Assembly (NCBI GenBank): GCA_029204225.1
Contig: CM055092.1
Location: 23,875,005 to 23,939,004 of the forward strand
DNA: 64,000 bases
Direction of reading: 5' to 3'
Origin: Diphasiastrum complanatum
Lineage: Eukaryota; Streptophyta; Lycopodiopsida; Lycopodiales; Lycopodiaceae
A program made the translations under genes and the position numbers. Positions 1-10,257 of this stretch are shown here, in pieces (position 1 is the stretch's first letter; each line of letters begins with the position of its first letter). Below the pieces are notes generated by a model. The model was not told the origin of the DNA and did not search any database. It saw only the letters and a list, made by a program, of their open reading frames with translations.

Positions 1-188
1 AGTACTAAACACCATAGATCTTAAAGATAAGCAACAAGTCACTCCATGTCTACGAATACTTTCCAGAAAGTATTCAAAGATAGTAGACTCTCCAATGCTC
101 ACCACCCTTGCAAGATGCACACTTGAATGGACAATTTGCATGCAATTTGATGACTTGGCCATTGTCATTGAGGACTCCCTTGGAACTC

Positions 189-1637
189 TCATGCTTTGAG
201 GCTGATCTCAAGATCTTCCTCCATTTGATGCTCCTCCTCAATGCAAGCAAGATCACACTTTGCCAAGATCTCCTCTTGAGTGATCTCCTCCTTCGCCAAG
301 CTCATTCTTTCAAAAGCAACACTAGCTTCCAACTTAAACAATCTTCCATGTTTAAATCCCTTCGCAATGCAAATATCATTCTTCAATATGAAGCAAACAC
401 CATGCTTAAAGTGGACATCCAAACCACTTTCTAAGAGTAGACCAACACTAAGCATATTCTTGGTGATTGATGGTACATAAAGGACATTTTCTAGATCCAT
501 GCATTTTGAGGATTCTAGATACAAAGAGATGGTGCCAACACCATCTATCCTACACTCTTCATCATCTGTAGTAAACACAAACTTTTTAGCATCATTGAAA
601 GAGTGTAAGGTTGAGAAAAAATCCTTTTCACAAGACATGTGGGAGCTAGCCCCACTGTCGATCCACCAATTGTCTCTTGAATTGCTATTGCTTGTTGGTG
701 AGGATGTAGATGCCATCAAGAATACATCTACTTCATCCTCCTCCTCCTCCTTTGCAAGGTTTCCTTGTTTGTTCTTGTAGCATTCAGATGCATAATGCCC
801 CTTCCTTCCACAAAAGAAGCATTTTTGCTTTGACTTGTCCTTTGAGCTTGATGCATCATCCTCTTCTTTGGCCTCCTTTGGATGCTTCTTCTTTCCATTG
901 GTCTTCTTTTTGCCCTTGAATGAGAAATTGGCTTTCTCATCACCATCCTGCAACGACAAGAAACTCATCCTACATTTTGCATGGAACATCCTACACTCTT
1001 CAGCCACTAATACACTGTGAAGTTTTTCTATAGTTGGCAAAGTGTCTTGGATGGCAAAACTTTGGACCAAATTTGCAAAGTCATCTCCTAGACCATTAAG
1101 GACAATTTGTACAAGCTCTCCATCATGAATCTTTTCTTCAATGGAAGCCAACTCCCTATTTAGAGACTTGATTCTGAGTACATAATCCTGTGCACTCTCC
1201 TCACTTCTCCTCATGCTTTGCAAAATTTGATTTCTAAGCATAAGAACTCTAGAAGTGTTGCTAGACTCATAGATTGAATTTAAAGACTCCCAAGCCTCTT
1301 TAGCATTAGTACAAGCTGATACTTCTCTCAACAAATCATTGCTCACATTCATCTTCACACAATGAAGTGCAAGCCTAGATCTCTTCTTGTATCTAGCTAA
1401 CTCCTGTGCACCTAGAGGTTCATCTTCATCTTCAATCAAGAACTCATAAAGGTCTTGGAGCACCAAGAGTGACTCCATTCTAACCTTCCAAATAGCATAA
1501 TTTGTAGAATTCAACCTCTCACTAGCTTCTAGAAGGTATGCTCCAGCAGATCCCATCTTATTAGAGACTTCTACAAACAAGAAATAGATTTGATTGACTT
1601 GAAACTCATAAAAGGTCTCACACTTGCAGTGTTTCAC
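189..1637 (-). CDS. Ty1/copia gag-protease ORF (element A)
   Basis: This 482-codon frame encodes the capsid/nucleocapsid part and the start of the protease of a copia retrotransposon. The gag region (about residues 30-220) has the family block LNSTNYAIWKVRMESLL. A CX2CX4HX4C zinc knuckle (CFFCGRKGHYASEC) sits at about residues 273-286. The aspartic protease motif WWIDSGASSHM has its catalytic Asp near residue 327. Met-28 (MGSAGAYLLEASERL) is the more likely start, because the preceding residues do not match other copies here. The frame stops at 189, before any integrase; what lies beyond runs off the window. A PBS lies upstream at 2350, so the orientation is consistent. It is a solid family call, but the element is incomplete within this window. 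Confidence 0.88.
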   Translation of the reverse strand: MKHCKCETFYEFQVNQIYFLFVEVSNKMGSAGAYLLEASERLNSTNYAIWKVRMESLLVLQDLYEFLIEDEDEPLGAQELARYKKRSRLALHCVKMNVSNDLLREVSACTNAKEAWESLNSIYESSNTSRVLMLRNQILQSMRRSEESAQDYVLRIKSLNRELASIEEKIHDGELVQIVLNGLGDDFANLVQSFAIQDTLPTIEKLHSVLVAEECRMFHAKCRMSFLSLQDGDEKANFSFKGKKKTNGKKKHPKEAKEEDDASSSKDKSKQKCFFCGRKGHYASECYKNKQGNLAKEEEEDEVDVFLMASTSSPTSNSNSRDNWWIDSGASSHMSCEKDFFSTLHSFNDAKKFVFTTDDEECRIDGVGTISLYLESSKCMDLENVLYVPSITKNMLSVGLLLESGLDVHFKHGVCFILKNDICIAKGFKHGRLFKLEASVAFERMSLAKEEITQEEILAKCDLACIEEEHQMEEDLEISLKA

Positions 1638-1925
1638 TCAAATTTGATTTCTATTCCAACAAATGGACTTATAATCACAGTTCTATCACTCCCTCACAAA
1701 GCTGGAATGAAGATAAGATGAAGTGAAAACTACTTTCAAACAAATCTTGCCAAGAAATGGATTTGATTGTCTCTAGAAACTCACTAAGGTCTCTCTCTTG
1801 TAGTTTTTCACTCAAATTAGATTTCTAATCCAACAAATGGACTTATAATCTCAGTTCTAGCATCCCTCACAAAGTTGGAATGAAGATAAGATGATGTGAA
1901 ATCTACTTACAATCAAATCTTGCCA
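1574..1925 (-). repeat. Two-copy tandem duplication in leader of element A
   Basis: Two diverged copies of about 174 bp lie head to tail (about 1574-1747 and 1749-1925). Both contain the phrase CCAACAAATGGACTTATAAT and then GGAATGAAGATAAGATGA. They span the gag N-terminus and the untranslated leader of element A. Confidence 0.75.
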
Positions 1926-2349
1926 AATTTGGCTATTTTTGGACAAAAAAATGACTTAATCTCTTTCTTCCTTCTTGGTGTACTTTCAGAACCTGTTTTT
2001 AACCTTTATAGGACTTGAACTCAGCCTAGATTAATTAGATTCCATGAAACAAATTCAAATCTAATCAATGGCAAATGATCTTGGTAGATTATCCTAGGAT
2101 CTCCACCAAAAATTACACCAATAGCTCACAAATTGAATTTTTTTGGATCAAATGAATACCATGCATTAAATGCAGGTTCAGAGGTGCCCACACATGTGGA
2201 CAGTACGGATTTGGACCCCTACCAAGTTTGGGATCAAATCTCCTCACCAAAATCAAGATTCTAGCTTGCCCTCTCAATACTAGTTTTTAGCACCAAAACT
2301 TGCTAAAAATGGATTTGCATTAGATCAATGGCTTATGCTCTTGTACTTG

Positions 2350-2361
2350 GCTCTGATACCA
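2350..2361 (-). other. Primer-binding site, element A
   Basis: On the minus strand this reads TGGTATCAGAGC, the standard plant copia PBS complementary to initiator Met-tRNA. It lies about 0.7 kb upstream of the gag start and directly abuts a TGTGAAAAGTAC sequence that should be the inner edge of the 5' LTR. Confidence 0.85.
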
Positions 2362-3063
2362 TGTGAAAAGTACAGTACTAAGGACCATAAATGGATCTTT
2401 GAATGATCCACAAGGTGATTGTATGCTTGTTAAACAATCTATCAGAAACTAGTCATCAGAAAACAAGATCTAGTTTAGCAGCTTGATAGGGAACAAGTAG
2501 AGACAATCAAAGCATTGATCAATTAGTATAATCCAACTCCACATGTGTGGAAATAAGGCTGTAGTACGGCCTGTAGACAGTGTTTACATAGTGCCAAAGC
2601 TGGGTTTCATTGGAAAAATAGAGTAATCACCATACAATGAGAGAAAACTCGAGTTTCTCCTTGAGGCTCCAAAAAGTTTCTATCTTCTCACTATGGAGAA
2701 TGGGAATACATACCAAATTCGACTTCCTTCTTGAAGTTAGGTGGATTTCCAGCATGTAATAAGGAAGTTAACTCACTCTCCTTGACCTAAAATGAAACCC
2801 TAGTATATTTCCTAGAGTTATGCTTGGTAGGTAGCTAGTTGGTCAAATTTTCACCTTAAACTTAGGTGTAGGTCCTATAAAGTAGGGATGACCACCAAAT
2901 AGACATGACCAACTCTCTTGACTTGACCTAACCTACATTAGGATGGGTTTCCCACATGGCATCATGGCTTCACATGTGTGGGACCCACTTGTGTACACAA
3001 TTTACACTATTCTACATGGTTTTTGATCAAGCTAGATTTGCCAATTTTTGGCAATTCTTCACA
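2362..3063 (-). repeat. Probable 5' LTR of element A (outer edge uncertain)
   Basis: The inner boundary is set by the PBS and begins TGTGAAAAGT on the plus strand. I place the outer edge at TTCTTCACA near 3063 because it forms a short inverted match with the inner edge. No second LTR is inside the window, so the outer boundary is a guess. Confidence 0.35.
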
Positions 3064-4563
3064 AAATTCAATATAGTCAATTTAGTAATCCAAACACATT
3101 CCATAGATAACGAAGAATTTACCTATATTTTGATTTTTCAAAAAACCTCGGTTTTTGGTTCATTTTACGTAATTCAAAAAATTCTGACGAAAATATTGTT
3201 AGTACAAAAGGCAATCAAAATCGAAAAATTGAAATCTTGTTCGACTTATGTCCTAAACCAATGTCCAACTGACATGCAAAGCACACTACATCAGTGACCA
3301 AACATCATTATGGAAATTTTTACCTAAACTTCAGTTTTACGGAATTTGTCAACCAACATCCCAGATTTGTGACCCAATCGTCAGAGCACATGCGTATGAC
3401 CACTCAATTCGACTGTAAATACCTTATGCATGTCAAAATCACACTGAGAATCAACATGCAATCAATCCATGTAAGCACAGTCCTACAGACTAGGAAAATA
3501 ACTGGCATGCAATCAAAACAATTCAAAATTTTGCCAATTTTACTCACGACCAAGATGCTTGCCAGATCAGCCTGCCACCTAGAATTCACAGGTGTGAGAA
3601 CAAAGCTTCTGAAATTTTGTAGTAGGGTGCACTTTCTCAAGGCAATATGTTGTAGAATCAATCAAGAACCTCCCCAAGCTCAAAAGTGATGTTACCAACA
3701 GTCTTAAATGGTCTAGTAAACTTCCGTGAAGCATTCATACCGAGGACGAAGATTTTTTGGTTTATAGAAGTCAAAATAGCTTCAAAACTTGATGGAGATG
3801 AAGCATAAGCAACCGGCCATCAATTTACAGGTCTGATAGCTTGTTGGGAAGGTACAAAGGAATGCATGTTATAAAAAAATCCAGAATGATCTGCCTATAG
3901 ATTTAAGAAAATCCATCCCCCAAAAATCACCAAAGGTAGTCAATTTTGGCAATTTTTCGACTTCCTACAAGTTCAATTGCATTTTTGGCTCTAACTTCAA
4001 GGACAATTTCAAAAGACTTTGGTTAGCCTCTTTACAAGCTCTACATGGTGTTTTACAGCTATCTACTATCCAACTTCATGAGAAAACAAGCAAAATGATG
4101 TTTTTTGGCTATTTTTCGATTTTTTCTTCACCATAAAGTGGAAATTCATGATATGCAGCTCTTTCTCTAACACATGAAAACCAATTTATAAAATTATAGC
4201 CATCTAATTGATCTGATCTTGTTGGATTTTGGTTCTTACTATCTATTCTGTGTCAAAAAGCATGAAAAACCAAGCAATTTTGACCAAAACATAGCCCAGA
4301 ATCATAAATCATGAAAAGAACCAACATGATTCATTAATTTCATCATTAATGATCCCAAAAAATGAAAGTACACTTTCTAAAAGGATCTACACAAGCCAAA
4401 AATTCTCGAGAGAAATGGATCTTGGCAACATGCAAATGGAAACCAGAACAGTACGCCCACTTGCAACCTAGCTATCAACCTGGAAGAAAATTCCCATTTG
4501 ATCCACACCAAAATTTTGACAAAAGGTAGCACTTCTCCAAGTTCTCCAATCTTCGTAAGCCTT
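3064..4563. other. No recognisable gene; probably leader of another minus-strand element
   Basis: Open frames of 113 and 131 codons occur on the plus strand (2956-3689), but their composition is not protein-like and no family motif is visible. The right half precedes a minus-strand PBS at 4564, so it is probably the untranslated leader of a second LTR element whose coding part is missing. Confidence 0.4.
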
Positions 4564-4575
4564 GCTCTGATACCA
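4564..4575 (-). other. Second minus-strand primer-binding site
   Basis: The minus strand reads TGGTATCAGAGC exactly. The adjoining LTR would begin at about 4577, but I cannot find its far end: a gypsy RT relic follows from about 4730, so the LTR is truncated or interrupted. Confidence 0.6.
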
Positions 4576-4730
4576 CTATAAGAGAAAGCGCCTCAAGATA
4601 ACGTGGCATAACTAGCAACTTGTTTCATTGGAGTACCATGTATCCAAGACTAGGAGTATACTGAATCCTATGTACTAGTCATGGACATAACATACAGTTC
4701 CCGGTTCTGGCAGAGCAAGTATCATGCAGA

Positions 4731-5603
4731 TTTTGTCGACATCGGTGGCGATACCATGCCTCAAAACTAAGTGGCCTAGCACTATGTCATGCCTGCCCAA
4801 AATTGACATTTGGCCGGATTTAGAGATATGTCAAATAATAGACATTAGATGAACACTTTCTCTAAGCAGGATAGATGATGGGCTCGAGAGGAGTGAACAC
4901 ACAAGTCATCGATAAAAATTTCAAGGAACTTTCGTAGGAAATCCTTGAAAGCATAACTCATTACTCATTGGAATGTGCTGGGAGTGTTGCACAATCCAAA
5001 TGGCCTCACGTTGTATGCATATGTTTCTCACTTGGTGGAGAATGCAATTTTGTGCTGATCTTCTGGGGCTATTTGCACTTGATTATAGCCACTAAACCCA
5101 TCTAAAAAGCTATAGGCTTCTACAATGGCTGTCCTTTCTAACACATTTTTTGTAAAGGGTAGGGGAAAATGGTCATTGTTGGTAACTAAGTTGAGCTTCC
5201 TGTAGTCTGCACGAATTCGAAGTTTTCCATTTTTCTGAAGTACAACCATGATACGTGATACACAGTCTGTGTGTTCCATCTTGTAGATGAATCCTACATC
5301 GAGAAGCTTTTTCAATTATTTCTAAATTAGCTGAGCATAGTGCGGATTAGACCAATAAGGCCTGCTAACGACGAGTTTCGCTCCATCAACCAATGGAATG
5401 GTGTGAACCACTACATCTGGCGATATGCCCTCAAACTCAACATAATTCCATGCTAGACTATCACGGTATTTGCGAAGAAACGATTTTAGGTCTCTGAGTT
5501 CATCTCCCTCTATGACCTCTCCTACAAACAGTACATGAATGTCTTCTCTCTCCTCTACTAGGTGTTGTAAAGCTATCTTTACGAGCTTTACTTCCGGCGC
5601 CAT
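4731..5603 (-). pseudogene. Ty3/gypsy reverse transcriptase, multiply stopped
   Basis: One minus-strand frame from 5603 to about 4731 reads as the RT domain of a gypsy polyprotein. In order it shows the pre-RT block SPDVVVHTIPLVDGAK, the DYRKLN region, FSGYNQVQIAPEDQHKIAF, NVRPFGLCNTPSTFQ and a degenerate catalytic box FIDDLCVHS (F-x-DD), then SLNPAKCQF. At least eight in-frame stops break it (for example near 5319 and 5028) but the frame itself is kept, so decay is by point mutation, not indels. RNase H and integrase do not follow on this strand. Confidence 0.8.
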
Positions 5604-6180
5604 CGGCGCCAGCTATGTCCCCGGCGCCGCTCCCGGCGCCACTGTGACCAGAATCCAGCTGGCGCCAAGTTCCTATGGTTGAAAATCTTTGATCGGTTCT
5701 AGCGAAGTCCAGAGAGCTCAGATCGATGTGCAATCACCTCACACTATCTAGGCATGATTAAAGGAAGCCTGGGGATCAATAAAATCTAGAGAGAGAAAAT
5801 GACTTTCTAGAAAGAGAAAATCCTAGAGAGAGAAAAACGTGCTTTACCAGCTTGGGTAGAGTGCTTGGTATTTGGGGGGGTGTCGAATCACACCAATACT
5901 ATAGGGGAGTGCGGGTTGCGACTCAGGGCGAGCTCCAACCAAGTCTCAGCCTCCCTTGCTGGAATGTTGTCATGGCTCTCGCCTTGGCATGCTAGCGCCC
6001 CGGAGACTAGGGTCGGTCACACACTTGAAATGTAACCTTCTCAGATTTATCAATAAAGTGGGATTTTCCTCAAACTGACTCTGATTACCTTCTGGGTTTC
6101 AGTGTTCGGTAAAAGCGCCAGTTGTAAGGCCGCTTTCAAAATTTTTAACTTGGCACATAGCTGAGGGTCGTATCCCGGAA

Positions 6181-6254
6181 CGCCAGCGGTATGCCGTCGG
6201 GACCATTCGGTCCGTGGCGCCAGCGGTATGCTGTCGGGACCATTTGGTCCAGGA
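6181..6254 (+). repeat. Tandem duplication, 37-bp unit
   Basis: Two copies of a unit containing AGCGGTATGC, GTCGGGACCATT and GGTCC begin at about 6185 and 6222, within the GC-rich block. Confidence 0.8.
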
Positions 6255-6440
6255 ACTGGTTGTTTCCATGTCTGTCGCGGCTTGTGGTTCTGAGTATTCC
6301 TTGCATGAACGTGAATGGGTTAAGCTCTTGGGGAACGGGCTCTAACCTGTCGGCTGAGTTGGATGGCTTGCTTGGGTGGATGTTACCTGTTTATGGCTGT
6401 CCAGTCTGGTGTGGCGCCAGGTTGGCTTCCAGCGCTCGTG

Positions 6441-6655
6441 ATGAAGCTTTCAGTTGGTTAAGTCTGATGTAAGTCAGACCGCTTGCTTGGAATGGATGTT
6501 ACTCGTTTGTAACAAAGCTTCGAGTTGGTTAAGTTTGATGTATGTCGGGCGGCTTGCTTGGAGGGAAGTCACCCACGTCGGGACCCCCGATTTGGCATGG
6601 CGCCAGGTTGGATCTCAATGTTGGTTTTTGGAACTTCAAGTTGGTTAAGTCTGAT
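6441..6655 (+). repeat. Three copies of AGTTGGTTAAGTCTGAT motif
   Basis: The motif begins at 6452, 6523 and 6639. The first two lie in a 71-bp unit that also repeats GCTTGCTTGGA. A GGCGCCAGGTTGG phrase likewise occurs twice (near 6412 and 6599). Confidence 0.7.
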
Positions 6656-7014
6656 CGTTGTTGGCGAGTTGGCTGCTTGTATGTCAAGTGGGTTTGGATG
6701 GCAAGAGTTGAAGGCTGGGAAGCTAAGTCGTGGTTCCCGACTCCCTTTGGGATGCCTGCGCTACACTAGGTCTATCTCTTTCGTACGAGTTGGACATTCG
6801 TAAATGTTGCCCCCCTGGGAGGTGTCCGCTACAAGCTATCTATTGGCTTTGGGCATGACCACCACCACTTCGTCCATCTCATAGTCCTTGAAGTACATGG
6901 CATGTAATGCATAAGCATGGGTAAAAACATGACATTTCCGAAAACTACGAAGGAAATGCAAATGTTTCTAGGCATGACAAGAAACCATCCCCGCTATATC
7001 TATGCATATGCAGA

Positions 7015-7690
7015 CAACTCACATCTTGTATGAGGTTCTTAAGAAGGGGCCAGTTTACAAAGTGACCATCCGGCGGTATAAAGATTTTACAAGCGAGATT
7101 TTGGTTGCCCAGATTTTGGAAAGACACTACGCCGTTTTGTCAGAGTTGTGATGCTTGCCAGAGGCAAGGGAGGCCAGTAACCTCGATGGATTATCTACTG
7201 GTACCCGTGAAACCAATTGAGCATACGTCACAAATACACACAATCTACAAATGGTCACAAATACATTGTATTGGCGACGGATTATGCCACAAAATGGGAG
7301 GAGCAAACGCTTTGCGGGATGATACCGCAAGGTTTATAATCAATAATATTCTGACAAGGTTTGGTTGTCCGTTAGAGACTGTAGCTAACAAAGGTCTGCA
7401 CTTTATAAATGATATGCTAGCAGAGATGATGCAGTTGTTCAAAATAATTCATAAAACATCTACTCCGTACTATCCGCGGGGTAATCGCCAAGCTGAAATT
7501 ACCAACAAGACCCTGAAGGCTACTTTAGCGAAACAAGTCTTAGACAAAGGGGGGTCCAGCACTATGGGCTTATTGCACAGCCTATAAAATATCTACTGGT
7601 TTTATGCCATGTCGGCTAGTTTATGGGATGGACGCCATTATGCCTTATGAGTTTGTGATACCCACTTTGCGTATCCAAGCCACCTACAAG
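7015..7690 (+). pseudogene. Ty3/gypsy integrase fragment
   Basis: The longest open piece (7105-7587) begins in the zinc-binding end (CQSCDACQRQGRP). It continues through the catalytic core: an alternative frame near 7276 reads ATDYATKWEEQTL (first Asp), and then RFGCPLETVANKGLHF, STPYYPRGN and QAEITNKTLKATLAK (final Glu). The second catalytic Asp position reads Asn in ANKG. After a frameshift near 7555 the sequence continues as YKISTGFMPCRLVYGMDAIMP to about 7680. It is in the opposite orientation to the RT at 4.7-5.6 kb, so they are not one intact element. Confidence 0.8.
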
Positions 7691-8295
7691 AAACCAAAGT
7701 AATATGTTACCGCCGAACATTTGGTGATTCCTATTCCATATTCCAACTTCGTGCATCTCCTGCGCTTCCCTTTGCTGCCTTGCTACCTTCGCCATCTCCT
7801 GCTGTCTGTTCCAAATCAAGGCTTGTAAATTCACCGGGTCACCAAACTCTTCCTCAAAGGTCGCGTCACTAAACTGTCTTCTGTGTCGTCGAGGTCACCT
7901 TGGTTCGTTCTGATCCACCATGTCTTCCTGACAACATTCGTGACAAGGAAACAGGAGAGTGCGGTCGTTCGTCTTATAAGCTCTAATTCGCGAACCTTTC
8001 TTCTTGATGAATTAAACTTCCCTCTCACCCGAAGAAAATTACATCATACCATTTAGATATAGATCTTCCTATCAAAGAAAGCTCTGAATCCCAAGAAAAC
8101 TCATCCATATCGTATGTTCCTTATCCAACAAGTAGAATATTGTGACGAAATCATCACACGTGAGTACACATGAGTTCGAATCCTCATCATGTGAGTATAC
8201 TGGGACTTGCTGTCCTATCACCTACTGATGCCTCCTCAAGTTGGCGTTGATTATATGTAATGCCCCTTAATAACTTAAGGAAGGTGACGGAGTAA
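7691..8295. other. No confident gene; possible minus-strand gag scrap
   Basis: The minus strand carries a short glutamine/arginine-rich frame (7616-7834, RQQEMAKVARQQREAQEM) that could be a gypsy gag coiled coil, but there is no zinc knuckle or other anchor. The rest shows nothing recognisable. Confidence 0.25.
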
Positions 8296-9024
8296 CAGGG
8301 TACCACACAGGTACGCAACATGACTATACATATCACAGAGCAGGTATTCGGTGACACTATTGGATTGTCAATGAGCTTTGAGATTCCGAATGTGCCTGCG
8401 GTTAAGATGAAAGATTTTTTCCCAGCATATACATTCAACAAGGACAAATACAAACTAAGCCTTTGCCAACCATCTGTGCCAGGTACCTTGTCACGAACAA
8501 TATTGGGCAGAGATGTAGACAGTCTATACAAGGCCCTACAACCTTGGGTACATCTACACAATATTGAACATGCCTATAATATTGATTATCTGTTATTGTC
8601 AGGGATGAGGGATATCATGACGGAAGAATGTGATGAGCCATGAGAACTGTCTGAACTATATGGACTGTGGCAAGAGCTGGATTTGAAGATGCAAATAGTA
8701 TTGGCTTGGGCATTTTTGCAAGGCTGGATGAAGATCAGACATGCGGACGGAGTCGAGATCCTAATCGGAAATTCCATAAGATTTGTTGCACAATATATTT
8801 ACGAGGTGGAAAGCTATTTAACGACACATAATGATTTGCACTATCAAGCTGTTAAGAAGTGCGCAAAGTTTAAGACATGGGCAGCAACATCTTGTAAAGA
8901 ATTTGATGCGGTGTATGCTACTGTGGCGAAGCATGTGGATTTAATATATCCATCATTATGGCAGCTTTATTGCCAATGGGAGGAGGGCTTTCAGCAAACA
9001 GTAAAACAAATGGAGGAGCATTAA
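8296..9024 (+). pseudogene. Unrecognised ORF with one internal stop
   Basis: A single plus-strand frame runs from 8296 (first Met at 8320) to 9024, broken only by a TGA at 8641-8643, giving about 235 codons. Composition is protein-like: aromatic-rich, with regular hydrophobic spacing such as LQPWVHLHNIEHAYNIDYLL and WQLYCQWEEGFQQTVKQ. A poly-A run follows the stop and a second frame continues to 9167. I recognise no domain. Its position 0.6 kb downstream of a gypsy integrase suggests an extra ORF or a gag of an unfamiliar retroelement, but that is inference. Confidence 0.4.
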
Positions 9025-9299
9025 AAAAAAACCGGCAAAGGCACCCAAAATTTCCATACTTACGATGCTTTGGAATTCCAACACTTTATCGTGATCACCA
9101 TGAAGCAGACGTAGGAGTTGCTCCTCAACAAAAAGTATACATTGATAACGATGGAATGGCTAAGTAAGGTGACGCTAACAAAAACCACATCACGGCTGCT
9201 TTCTGGTGTGATGGATGACAATTAGAACTCTTGCTCAAACCTATTCGACATGGACTGGCCACGCAAGTGCCGAGACCAGGGGACCAGTTATCATCACCA

Positions 9300-9371
9300 A
9301 CAACTATGGCTGCAACAACGTTAGTAGAGATGCTTACAACTATGACTGCAACAACGTTAGTAGAGATGTCG
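9300..9371 (+). repeat. Two 36-bp tandem units
   Basis: ACAACTATGRCTGCAACAAC followed by GTTAGTAGAGATG is repeated with a period of exactly 36 bases (starts 9300 and 9336) and one substitution in the typed part. The period is a multiple of three and lies in an open frame (9231-9503) whose protein is otherwise unrecognised. Confidence 0.85.
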
Positions 9372-9504
9372 AGACCCAAGGAGTACTCAAGTAATACAAA
9401 ATGCCTACAATTGATGAACAAGGCAGGGGCCAGTCTGCAAGCACTTTCTCGGGAGTGCATACATCTCACGAAAGTGACAACGACCATGATAGCAAGGAGG
9501 TAAA

Positions 9505-9886
9505 GCGTAGGAAGAGGATGAAAAGAAATCAAGCTTGAAATTCGGTGGAACTCCTTTTCTTCCGCCGGGGAATATGTGTTATGCCAATGTGGGCTAATGC
9601 ATGTAATTGTATAAAATATGAGTGTAGGCCAACTTTGGCTATAAAAATGTGATTTTGCAAAGTATAAGGAAGAGAATAATGATCTCTGAAATATGAACAA
9701 CTATTTATACTAAGCAATTAGGTCATCAAAAGCGGCTGCCAGTTGGTTGGAGTCTACTAGCATTCATTCAGTTTTTCTCATAAGCTGTTTGTTGATAAGC
9801 AGTGACATCTGGCCGTAAACAGTCTGTCTACATAATGTGACTATCACTCTGCAGAAATGAACGTAAACTATTATCAGGAAAAGCAA
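9505..9886. other. No gene seen
   Basis: AT-rich DNA. A TATAAAAA-type stretch occurs near 9641-9648 (GGCTATAAAAATG), which might be an old LTR promoter, but no LTR boundary supports it. Confidence 0.3.
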
Positions 9887-10147
9887 CAGTGTCGCAAAAT
9901 CTCATTTTCCAGATATTGGGTAGCCCCACACTTTGCCGAAGTCAAACCTGAACATTTGAGGCACTTTGGAAAAATGCAAAAAATGTGACTGCATTTTTAC
10001 TCAAAATTCCTGACAGGCAAAAAATGCAAAAAATGCGACACTGTATTTTTACTTGCAATTTTAATAGTGTCGCTTTAAGAGAAAATTGATTGTAACAAAA
10101 GGCGATAGTGTCGGATTTTGTAGTGAGAGAAAATTCCCGACACTGTT
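9887..10147. mobile_element. CACTA-like terminus with subterminal repeats
   Basis: Reading the minus strand from 10125, the sequence starts CACTACAAAATCCGACACTA, the form of an En/Spm terminal inverted repeat. The core GTGTCG(C/G) occurs at about 9889-9895, 10067-10073 and 10108-10114, and in inverted form at about 10035-10041 and 10139-10144 (the last just outside the end). Such clustered direct and inverted short motifs are typical of CACTA subterminal regions. I do not find the matching opposite terminus, so this is an end or a decayed short derivative. Confidence 0.5.
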
Positions 10148-10257
10148 GTCAAACTTCATGTATTTCTGCAGACTGTGTAAAAACACTTGTAATTCTACAG
10201 ACTGTGTAAATCACGAGAAAATCCACAGAACTGGATAAGCAATTGGATAAAGATTAA

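Larger units (their letters stand above)
5829..6764 (+). repeat. GC-rich Ty3/gypsy LTR-like block
   Basis: This block is far more GC-rich than its surroundings. It aligns by eye with the right three quarters of the LTR at 24404-25346: both have CGTGCTTTACCAG, then GGAATCACA/CGAATCACA, a shared CTCAGC(C)TCCCT segment, a polyadenylation-type AATAAA (6052-6057 here) and an end of the form CCCTTTGGGA...GCG(C). No PBS follows position 6764, so if it is an LTR it is a 3' or solo copy. Internal short repeats are listed separately. Confidence 0.55.

Noticed and set aside
1-100. Possible second LTR copy of element A at the window start (AGTACTAAACACCATAGATCTT resembling 2372 onward)
   Set aside because: Similarity covers only about 25 bases and the gag region follows immediately, so an LTR cannot fit.
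108-1020. Several plus-strand frames opposite gag of element A
   Set aside because: Antisense shadows of a clear gag-protease frame.
2956-3689. Two overlapping plus-strand frames of 113 and 131 codons
   Set aside because: No motif, atypical composition, and they lie in LTR or leader sequence of minus-strand elements.
9125-9700. 191-codon minus frame rich in Val/Ile/Ser
   Set aside because: Spans the 36-bp repeat and a plus-strand frame; hydrophobic runs reflect GTT/GTA repeats in antisense. No family match.
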